A DNA stretch of 14,985 nt, from assembly GCA_009698295.1 (NCBI GenBank), contig WLQO01000013.1, positions 1 to 14,985 on the forward strand. Direction: 5' to 3'. Each line of letters starts with the position of its first letter. The first letter of the stretch is position 1. Below, one piece after another: positions 7,168 to 12,766 of the stretch. A model generated the notes under the pieces. The model was not told the origin of the DNA and made no database searches. It was given only the letters and a program-made list of their open reading frames with translations. The translations under genes and the position numbers were made by a program. The DNA comes from Actinomycetota bacterium (GTDB lineage: Bacteria; Actinomycetota; Actinomycetes; Nanopelagicales; Nanopelagicaceae).

Positions 7168-7482
7168 ATGAAATTTGTGGGCTCTCTAATAATCGGAGTT
7201 GCCACAGGAGTTGCTGCAATATTTCTTCACCACTTTGCACCTCCGTTTGGGATAGTAATTGCCGTCTTAGGAACTTTTGTTGCAATCTGGTCGGTTGGGC
7301 GGTCCTTTGGAAAACGTCTTTATAAATCAATCGCCGCCTTTGCTTGGTTTGCTATCTTCTGGCGAGGTGCATCCTTCGGTATCGGCAACGAGATTTTCAT
7401 ACAAGGTGACAAGCTAGGAAATATTTTCTTGTTCTCTACCTTTATCGCTCTATTTGTTGCAATCGCTCTTCCAGCTAATTAA
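7168..7482 (+). CDS. Small membrane protein following mshB (possibly DUF6113-like)
   Basis: This is a 104-residue, strongly hydrophobic protein with about four membrane-spanning segments (roughly 4-22, 27-44, 53-67 and 84-102). A short positively charged loop (GRSFGKRLYK, about 44-53) lies after the second segment. I do not recognise catalytic or binding residues. A small membrane protein gene after mshB is a recurring arrangement in actinobacteria (M. tuberculosis Rv1171 and the DUF6113 proteins, from memory), which supports this being a real gene. Family membership was not checked. The ATG follows the mshB TAA directly with no spacer, so translation is almost certainly coupled. Its TAA overlaps the cysS stop on the opposite strand (shared bases 7479-7482, TTAA). 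Confidence 0.8.
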   Translation: MKFVGSLIIGVATGVAAIFLHHFAPPFGIVIAVLGTFVAIWSVGRSFGKRLYKSIAAFAWFAIFWRGASFGIGNEIFIQGDKLGNIFLFSTFIALFVAIALPAN

Positions 7483-8843
7483 ATCCAACTCCAACTCTGC
7501 CCATCTGGACCATCACTGATTGCGACGCCTGTCGAAGCCAATAAATCACGGAGACGGTCGCTCTCGCTCCAATTCTTGGATTGTCGAGCTTGCGCGCGGC
7601 TCTGCAAAAGACTTATCTGATCAGCAGTGAGCGGGCGATCTTCAATTGCACGATCTAGATCCAATCCAAGAAGTAAATCGGCTTTGAGAAAAATAGCGCG
7701 CTTAACCTCAACAGAGATCGCAGAGTCCTTTTCGATCGCGCGCAGTCTAAGCAGAACGCGAGGTGTATCTAAATCTTTCGCAATCGCTCCCGTAATTTCG
7801 CTATCTTCTATTTGATCCATACTCTCGCCCCAACTTGCTAGGTTTGTGCGCCAGCGACGTAACGTTGTGTTAGCTGCATCAAGGGATGCCCAAGTTAAAT
7901 CCATTTGAGAGCGGTAGCGATTTTCAAGTAAAGATAGCCGCAATGAAAGTGGATCTAACCCGCGTTCAATCAAATCTTGCACAAGAACCACATTTCCAGC
8001 GCTCTTCGACATCTTGCGGCCCTCAAAGAGAAGGTGCTCACCGTGCACCCACATTTTCACCGCTTCATGCCCAATTATTGAATTTGATTGCGCACGTTCA
8101 TTTTCGTGGTGGGGAAAACGCAGATCTATTCCACCAACATGTAAATCAATTCTTTCATCGAGTAATTTAAGGGACATCGCCGTGCATTCGATATGCCATC
8201 CGGGAAATCCTTTACCCCATGGAGAATCCCACACCATCTCCGTGCGATTGCCGGCAGTTTTCCAGAGCGCCCAATCTGCATGGAATCTTTTATCGCCTTC
8301 ATCGCTATATTCAAATCGATGTCCAGGCTTTAGCGAATCTAATTTGTTACCGCTTATCGCGCCATAGCTTTCGACAGATCGCGCATCAAAGTAAACAGAA
8401 CCAAGTTCTGTTGCGTACGCGTGTCCACTCGCAATTAATTGAGCGATTGTTTGCAGCATTAGATCAATAGTTTCACTCGCGCGTGGGTAGGCATCTGCGG
8501 GAAAGATATTGATCCTCGCTAAATCTTGATGAAATCTCTCTTCATATTTTCGAGCGATCTCAAAAGGGTCACGTTTTTCCAATTGTGCTTGGCTGAGTAA
8601 TTTATCTTCGCCCGTAAAATCTTCTGACATGTGACCCACATCAGTGATGTTCTGAATTAATTTAACTTGCCTTCCATCAAGTTTTAAGGCGCGAACTATT
8701 AGATCGGCAAGTAGAAAAGTTCTTAAATTGCCGACATGCGCGTCGCGATAGACGGTTGGGCCACAGCAGTAGATATTCACGGAATTTTCTACGTGTGGAA
8801 CCTCTTTCAAACCACGCGTCAGAGTGTCATAAATAGCGATCAA
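7479..8843 (-). CDS. cysS: Cysteinyl-tRNA synthetase
   Basis: This 454-residue protein is a full-length class I CysRS, which charges tRNA-Cys with cysteine in the cytoplasm. The zinc-site and HIGH region is CGPTVYRDAHVGN: C27 is the first zinc ligand and HVGN (36-39) replaces HIGH, a known variant. Other zinc ligands are C220 in WHIECTAMS and H245/E249 in FPHHENE. KMSKS is at 277-281, followed by a DALR-like helical region and a C-terminal WSESDRLRDLL segment with a final W-S-W-I. MshC, the mycothiol ligase paralogue, has CGITPY at the first site and lacks this C-terminus, so CysS is preferred. The start is TTG at 8843, overlapping the GNAT stop (TTGA). In-frame stops lie only 15-21 bases upstream and no ATG or GTG is available nearby, so TTG is well supported. 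Confidence 0.93.
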   Translation of the reverse strand: MIAIYDTLTRGLKEVPHVENSVNIYCCGPTVYRDAHVGNLRTFLLADLIVRALKLDGRQVKLIQNITDVGHMSEDFTGEDKLLSQAQLEKRDPFEIARKYEERFHQDLARINIFPADAYPRASETIDLMLQTIAQLIASGHAYATELGSVYFDARSVESYGAISGNKLDSLKPGHRFEYSDEGDKRFHADWALWKTAGNRTEMVWDSPWGKGFPGWHIECTAMSLKLLDERIDLHVGGIDLRFPHHENERAQSNSIIGHEAVKMWVHGEHLLFEGRKMSKSAGNVVLVQDLIERGLDPLSLRLSLLENRYRSQMDLTWASLDAANTTLRRWRTNLASWGESMDQIEDSEITGAIAKDLDTPRVLLRLRAIEKDSAISVEVKRAIFLKADLLLGLDLDRAIEDRPLTADQISLLQSRAQARQSKNWSESDRLRDLLASTGVAISDGPDGQSWSWI

Positions 8844-9817
8844 TTTACGATCAATTCATTATCTAATGTGCGAGTAACGTACTTGTGATGCGTTCTAAAA
8901 CCCATCGATTGGTAGAGAGCCAGGGCTGCGCCATTTTCATCATCGACCTGTAAGGCTATTTTGGTAGCACCATCACCGCTGGCAGAAGCCATTAAATGGT
9001 TCATCAATATTTTAGCTAACCCTTTACCGCGATGGGCCGGGTCAACAAATAATCGCGCGACGATAGCCCAACTGCCAGAAGTTGCAATTCGCCCTACTGC
9101 AATAATTTCTTCACCAGATTTGATTGCGCCGTATCGCGCGGGGTGCCGAAGCATTAATTTTTCTAGCGCCTGATCCGAACGAATATCGAGCCATGAGTTA
9201 GATGGGTTATCTGATATTTCGACGGTAAATTCTGGGTGGCAGGTCAGATCAACTGAACCGATATCTCTAATTAAATAGTTTGCTCCTACTTTGATTTTCC
9301 AACCATTGTCTTCCAGATATTTATCTAACTCTTCATAAAGGGGGAGAGGGATAGTGAAAGTAGGAGTTAAACCATTTTCACGATAAAGATCTGTTACATA
9401 TTTGACTGCTTCGGCAAGATCACTTGGTGGCTCACCATGCGGTGCAGATCCAGTTGGTAACGTCGAATTTGCACGCATTGTGAATCCATCAGAAATACGT
9501 ATGCGCCACTTGCCGTATTCGATGACGCGTTCGGCAGGCCAGGTTAGATCTGAGAGTTTTTCTAATTCAATAATTCTCTGCGAATACGGTGCACCTTTGC
9601 CCGCTAAATCAGGCAAAGGTTTAATCTCGCGCCATATCGCGATCTCATCGGGCGAAAAAGTGATCGTCTCAGATTTTGCATTTATTAATTTACGCTCACT
9701 CTGTAAAATTCCGACGATATCCCGAAAGCCGCCACTTGGTTCGCGGAGACGAATAGTCACTCGTTTGCCGATCGCGCCAAGAAGTGAGGGCACAGATTTT
9801 TGGGCTGCCTCGGTCAT
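8840..9817 (-). CDS. GNAT acetyltransferase, cg3035/Rv0428c type
   Basis: This 325-residue protein has three regions. Residues 15-65 form an SH3-like β domain beginning GKRVTIRLREPSGGFRDIVG, typical of the actinobacterial cg3035/Rv0428c GNAT family. A middle region of about 70-190 resembles a degenerate first GNAT-like half (GFTMRANSTLP and FTIPLPLYEELDKYLEDNGW). The C-terminal GNAT domain runs from about 198 to 320. Its acetyl-CoA pyrophosphate loop is AHRGKGLA (261-268), preceded by the β4 strand ARLFVDP, and followed by LQVDDENGAALALYQSMGF, the usual motif B. The acceptor substrate is unknown for the family. The ATG at 9817 has a -10-like TAAAGT six bases upstream, suggesting a leaderless transcript. 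Its stop overlaps the cysS TTG by TTGA, so it probably heads a two-gene operon with cysS. Confidence 0.87.
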   Translation of the reverse strand: MTEAAQKSVPSLLGAIGKRVTIRLREPSGGFRDIVGILQSERKLINAKSETITFSPDEIAIWREIKPLPDLAGKGAPYSQRIIELEKLSDLTWPAERVIEYGKWRIRISDGFTMRANSTLPTGSAPHGEPPSDLAEAVKYVTDLYRENGLTPTFTIPLPLYEELDKYLEDNGWKIKVGANYLIRDIGSVDLTCHPEFTVEISDNPSNSWLDIRSDQALEKLMLRHPARYGAIKSGEEIIAVGRIATSGSWAIVARLFVDPAHRGKGLAKILMNHLMASASGDGATKIALQVDDENGAALALYQSMGFRTHHKYVTRTLDNELIVN

Positions 9818-9823
9818 GTCGAT

Positions 9824-9829
9824 ACTTTA
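9824..9829 (-). promoter_or_regulatory. -10-like hexamer of the GNAT-cysS operon, possibly leaderless
   Basis: On the minus strand TAAAGT lies six bases upstream of the GNAT ATG at 9817, matching TAnnnT. No Shine-Dalgarno and no clear -35 are visible. It is divergent from the fdxA promoter, with about 26 bases between the two hexamers. Confidence 0.5.
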
Positions 9830-9855
9830 ATCGGGCAACGCCGCCCACGCATGGT

Positions 9856-9861
9856 TAGAAT
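9856..9861 (+). promoter_or_regulatory. Candidate -10 of fdxA-dapC operon
   Basis: TAGAAT is one mismatch from TATAAT. Transcription would start near 9868 and leave a leader of about 48 bases holding a hairpin and the ribosome binding site. No convincing -35 is seen 16-18 bases upstream, so an activator or extended contacts may matter. Confidence 0.45.
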
Positions 9862-9878
9862 AAGCGCCATCGTAAGGT

Positions 9879-9893
9879 GCGCTCTTCGAGCGC
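9879..9893 (+). promoter_or_regulatory. Perfect 6-bp GC-rich hairpin in fdxA leader
   Basis: GCGCTC (9879-9884) and GAGCGC (9888-9893) are perfect inverted repeats around a three-base TTC loop. The hairpin ends 10 bases before the GGAGG of fdxA. No gene on this strand ends upstream, so it is not a terminator for a neighbour. It could stabilise the leader or affect translation. As DNA it could also be a protein-binding palindrome. Confidence 0.5.
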
Positions 9894-9903
9894 TTTCAAA
9901 TCT

Positions 9904-9908
9904 GGAGG
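9904..9908 (+). promoter_or_regulatory. Ribosome binding site fixing the fdxA GTG start
   Basis: GGAGG lies seven bases before the GTG at 9916. Together with the family N-terminus (TYVIAQPC) it settles the non-ATG start. Confidence 0.85.
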
Positions 9909-9915
9909 TTAGCTC

Positions 9916-10233
9916 GTGACCTATGTAATTGCCCAACCGTGCGTTGATGTTAAGGATAAATCCTGCATCGAAGAGTGCCCTGTTGACTGCATCTATGAAG
10001 GAGCGCGATCGCTCTACATCCAACCTGACGAGTGCGTCGATTGCGGTGCCTGCGAACCGGTCTGCCCAGTCGAAGCGATTTATTACGAAGATGACATTCC
10101 TTCACAGTGGAAAGACTCGACCAAGATTAATACTGAATTCTTCGTCGAACTTGGTTCACCTGGTGGCGCAGCAAAAGTTGGTCTAACTAACAGCGACCAT
10201 CCAATCGTGGCCGCCCTTCCACCTAAAGAATAA
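9916..10233 (+). CDS. fdxA: 7Fe ferredoxin (FdxA/FdxC type)
   Basis: This 105-residue ferredoxin has eight cysteines at 9, 17, 21, 25, 40, 43, 46 and 50. The pattern equals that of 7Fe ferredoxins such as Azotobacter FdI shifted by one: C9/C17/C50 for [3Fe-4S] and C21/C40/C43/C46 for [4Fe-4S], with C25 as the free cysteine. The opening TYVIAQPCVDVKD and the YIQPDECVDCGACEPVCP segment are almost the actinobacterial consensus. It transfers electrons in the cytoplasm; partners are not shown, and cytochrome P450s or oxidoreductases are common ones in the phylum. The start is GTG at 9916 with an excellent GGAGG seven bases upstream (9904-9908). The leader contains a strong hairpin. The dapC gene follows after 29 bases, the same pair seen in mycobacteria (fdxC-dapC). 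Confidence 0.95.
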   Translation: MTYVIAQPCVDVKDKSCIEECPVDCIYEGARSLYIQPDECVDCGACEPVCPVEAIYYEDDIPSQWKDSTKINTEFFVELGSPGGAAKVGLTNSDHPIVAALPPKE

Positions 10234-10262
10234 ATTCAGCAGAGTCTGCATCACCTCGGATC

Positions 10263-11336
10263 ATGCGCAAACAATTGCCGGATTTTCCGTGGGATGCACT
10301 TGCGCCATATGCCGATAAGGCCCGCGCACATGCGGCTGGGATTATTGATCTCTCTCAAGGAACTCCAGTTGATTCCACCCCTGAGTTAATTCAAAGCGCT
10401 CTGCGCGCAAGTTCTGATTCACCACGTTATCCAGTAACTGCCGGTACCAAAGAATTACAGGAATCTATTCGCAATTGGGCGATTAACCATCTAGGTGCAA
10501 CAGGTGACTTCGATCTACTTCCGGTAATCGGATCCAAAGAGTTAGTGGCATGGTTGCCGACCATCTTGGAAATTAAGAAAGTTATCTATCCCGAAGTTGC
10601 TTATCCAACTTATTTAGTCGGTGCACTACTTGCACAATCGCAACCAATTGCAGTTGGTGTAGCTGCAGAAAGTTGGCCGAGCGCTGATTTTGCTTGGATA
10701 AATACTCCGGGAAATCCCACAGGTCGCGTGCACTCCGAGTCTGAAATCCGCGCCGCAATCAAATGGGCACGCAATAACGATGCGGTTTTGGTCTGCGATG
10801 AGTGCTACATAGATTTTGGTGACACAACAACACCAACTTCGCTTCTCAAATATACAGATGGAGATAACTCCAATATTTTGGTAGTTCATTCTCTGTCAAA
10901 ACGTTCTTCAATGGCGGGCTACCGTGGCGCATTTTTGATAGGTGATGCAAAATTAATTGCACAAATTCGTGAAGTCAGAAAACATGCAGGGATGATGGTT
11001 CCGCTGCCAATTCAAAACGCAATGGTTGCAGCGCTCAGCGATGAGAAGCATGTGCAAGAACAGCGCGAACGTTACAACGCTCGCCGGGCAGTACTTGCCC
11101 CAGCGCTGCAAGAAGCAGGTTTTCAGATTGATGACTCAGCGGCTGGGCTTTATCTCTGGTGTACGCGATCTGAAGATGCATGGAAATCAGTCGAATGGCT
11201 AGCTAACCTCGGAATTTTGGCGACTCCAGGAGTTTTTTATGGGCCAAAAGGCGCATCTCATATTCGAGTAGCGATGACTGCAACTGATTCACAAATCGCC
11301 GATGCTGCTGCACGAATTCGTCAGGTGCTTAAGTAA
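10263..11336 (+). CDS. dapC: Succinyldiaminopimelate aminotransferase DapC
   Basis: This 357-residue protein is a fold-type I PLP aminotransferase (class I/II). Key elements are the substrate-side LSQGTPVDSTP (30-40), NTPGNPTG (147-154, N151 contacting PLP), D179 and Y182 in CDECYIDF, the PLP lysine K213 in SLSKRSSMAGYRGAF, and R221. The N-terminal LPDFPWDALAPYA is characteristic of actinobacterial DapC. The enzyme makes N-succinyl-LL-diaminopimelate from the keto precursor with glutamate as donor, a step of lysine and meso-diaminopimelate synthesis needed for peptidoglycan. The position after fdxA strengthens the DapC call over other aminotransferases. The ATG at 10263 lacks a strong Shine-Dalgarno. 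The TAA overlaps the next ATG by one base (TAATG at 11334-11338), indicating coupling with the nucleotidyltransferase gene. Confidence 0.92.
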   Translation: MRKQLPDFPWDALAPYADKARAHAAGIIDLSQGTPVDSTPELIQSALRASSDSPRYPVTAGTKELQESIRNWAINHLGATGDFDLLPVIGSKELVAWLPTILEIKKVIYPEVAYPTYLVGALLAQSQPIAVGVAAESWPSADFAWINTPGNPTGRVHSESEIRAAIKWARNNDAVLVCDECYIDFGDTTTPTSLLKYTDGDNSNILVVHSLSKRSSMAGYRGAFLIGDAKLIAQIREVRKHAGMMVPLPIQNAMVAALSDEKHVQEQRERYNARRAVLAPALQEAGFQIDDSAAGLYLWCTRSEDAWKSVEWLANLGILATPGVFYGPKGASHIRVAMTATDSQIADAAARIRQVLK

Positions 11337-12301
11337 TGGCGATTGGAATACTTCTAGTCGGCGGGATGGGTACGCGTCTAAAGCCACTTACCAATCAAAC
11401 GCCAAAACCTATGCTGCCAGTTGGTGGTTTGCCAGTTACCGAAAGACAGCTGCTTGCCGCCAAAAAGGCGGGAATCAATTCAGTTATTTTGGCGACTTCA
11501 TATCTCTCAGAAGTATTTACTCCTTATTTCGGCGACGGTTCCAAGTGGGGGATGAAGTTGCTTTATGCGGTGGAAAAGGAACCGCTTGGTACCGGTGGCG
11601 CAATTCGTAATGCTGCAGATTTAATTGACTTTGCGGATGCGACCGAAGAATTTGTAATATTTAACGGCGATGTATTAAGCGGCCACGATATTGCGGCGCA
11701 AATTGCTTTTCACAAAGCGAATAAGGCCGATGCCACGCTACATTTAATCGAAGTTGCAGATGCCAGGGCATTTGGCTGTGTCCCAACTGATTCAACTGGA
11801 AGAGTCTTGGATTTTCTGGAGAAGATGGAAAATCCTGTAACAAATGCGATTAACGCCGGCTGTTATGTCTTTAACCCTTCTGTGATTTCACAGATCCCTG
11901 AAGGCAAAGTTGTAAGTATCGAACGCGAAACTTTCCCACAATTGGTTAAAAGTGCGCGCCCTGTCTTTGGTTATAACGAACAGTCATATTGGCTCGATAT
12001 CGGAACACCAGCTGCGCTCTTCCAGGGCTCACGCGATATCGTCGGAGAAGGATTTATAGCCGGATCTGGAAGCGTTATTGGCCAGAACTCAGTGATAACT
12101 GGTGGTACTTCCATTGGCCAGGGCTCAACGATCGGCGCAAATTGCAAGATCACCAATTCGATTATCGGCGACGGTGTATCTATCGGCGATAACTGCTCGA
12201 TCGCTGACTCTTTTATTCTTCACAATTCACATCTGGCATCTGCTTCCGAAATCATCGGAAAATACATTTCACCAACGGAAAATCTGCCAATTTCGCTCTA
12301 A
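11336..12301 (+). CDS. NDP-sugar pyrophosphorylase, probable mannose-1-phosphate guanylyltransferase
   Basis: This 321-residue protein has a Rossmann-like nucleotidyltransferase domain (1 to about 230) followed by a left-handed β-helix (about 240-300). Motifs are LVGGMGTRLKPLT (7-19) for the nucleotide triphosphate, PKPMLPVGG (23-31), EPLGTGGAI (82-90) and NGD (110-112) with the metal-binding Asp. The C-terminal hexapeptide repeats read I-G-x-G-S-x-I and similar turns. Such enzymes couple a sugar 1-phosphate with a nucleotide triphosphate. GDP-mannose synthesis (ManC; M. tuberculosis ManB/Rv3264c) is the best guess because whiB2-like and a glycosyltransferase follow, as in that locus. A glucose-1-phosphate thymidylyl- or uridylyltransferase cannot be excluded. 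It overlaps dapC by one base. Confidence 0.85.
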   Translation: MAIGILLVGGMGTRLKPLTNQTPKPMLPVGGLPVTERQLLAAKKAGINSVILATSYLSEVFTPYFGDGSKWGMKLLYAVEKEPLGTGGAIRNAADLIDFADATEEFVIFNGDVLSGHDIAAQIAFHKANKADATLHLIEVADARAFGCVPTDSTGRVLDFLEKMENPVTNAINAGCYVFNPSVISQIPEGKVVSIERETFPQLVKSARPVFGYNEQSYWLDIGTPAALFQGSRDIVGEGFIAGSGSVIGQNSVITGGTSIGQGSTIGANCKITNSIIGDGVSIGDNCSIADSFILHNSHLASASEIIGKYISPTENLPISL

Positions 12302-12322
12302 TAAGTCGATAAATCTGCGAAA

Positions 12323-12346
12323 TTGAGCGTGATTATCAGGGCTCAA
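12323..12346 (+). terminator. Weak hairpin after the pyrophosphorylase gene
   Basis: TTGAGC (12323-12328) and GCTCAA (12341-12346) can pair around a 12-base loop, 21 bases after the stop codon. There is no T-run after it, so an intrinsic terminator is uncertain. It is the only inverted repeat between this operon and the whiB promoter. Confidence 0.25.
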
Positions 12347-12360
12347 CCCCACCCTTGGAC

Positions 12361-12389
12361 TTGACTTAGAGGGATTACAAGCGTGTAAT
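12361..12389 (+). promoter_or_regulatory. whiB promoter with consensus-like -35 and -10
   Basis: TTGACT (12361-12366) and TGTAAT (12384-12389) are separated by exactly 17 bases, the best sigma-70-like promoter in the window. Transcription would start near 12396, leaving a leader of about 57 bases before the whiB ATG. Confidence 0.65.
12374..12389 (+). promoter_or_regulatory. Inverted repeat overlapping the whiB -10
   Basis: ATTACA and TGTAAT are perfect 6-bp inverted repeats around AGCG (16 bp in all). The right arm is the -10 hexamer itself, so a protein bound here would block the promoter. The site does not match the CRP-type TGTGA-N6-TCACA. The regulator is unknown. Confidence 0.4.
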
Positions 12390-12438
12390 TCGTTCTAGAG
12401 AAGTTACGTTCACATCTGGACGTGACCCCGAAGGTCTT

Positions 12439-12444
12439 GAGGAG
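12439..12444 (+). promoter_or_regulatory. whiB ribosome binding site
   Basis: GAGGAG lies eight bases before the ATG at 12453 and supports that start. Confidence 0.75.
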
Positions 12445-12452
12445 ATTAGTCG

Positions 12453-12761
12453 ATGCCGATTCGTCCAGAAGCAACACCTACTGGCAATCCAACAGCCCCT
12501 ACTGCTGGACCATCAATCAAATTAGCAAATGGAGAGAACATCGAACTCTCCTGGCAGGAACGCGCACTTTGTGCGCAGACAGATCCAGAAGCATTCTTCC
12601 CTGAAAAGGGCGGCTCAACTCGTGAAGCAAAGCGCGTCTGTCTTTCTTGCGATGTTCGTCAAGAGTGTTTGGAATATGCGCTCGCACATGATGAGCGTTT
12701 TGGAATCTGGGGTGGACTCTCCGAACGTGAGCGTCGCCGTTTGAAGCGCCGCCCAGCGTAA
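12453..12761 (+). CDS. WhiB-family iron-sulfur transcriptional regulator, WhiB2-like
   Basis: This 102-residue protein has the complete WhiB signature: cysteines C40, C63, C66 and C72 (C-x22-C-x2-C-x5-C) to hold a [4Fe-4S] cluster, the GIWGG turn (84-88), and a basic C-terminus ERERRRLKRR (91-100) for DNA contact. The first 30 residues are Pro/Thr/Ala-rich and probably disordered. WhiB proteins act in the cytoplasm with the primary sigma factor. Neighbours (NDP-mannose-type pyrophosphorylase and membrane glycosyltransferase) recall the M. tuberculosis whiB2 locus, so a role in division or septation is inferred; WhiB1 type is the main alternative. The ATG has GAGGAG eight bases upstream (12439-12444). 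A good promoter and a palindrome lie in the 151-base upstream gap. Confidence 0.93.
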   Translation: MPIRPEATPTGNPTAPTAGPSIKLANGENIELSWQERALCAQTDPEAFFPEKGGSTREAKRVCLSCDVRQECLEYALAHDERFGIWGGLSERERRRLKRRPA

Positions 12762-12766
12762 CTCTC

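Noticed and set aside
7479..8843. The cysS-like gene considered as mshC, because mshB is adjacent.
   Set aside because: It has CGPTVY rather than the MshC CGITPY at the first site, the CysRS length of 454 aa, and a CysRS-type C-terminal region ending in WSWI.
9402..9830. A 142-codon plus-strand frame across the GNAT gene.
   Set aside because: It is antisense to a recognised GNAT family protein, has no ribosome binding site and no recognisable domain.
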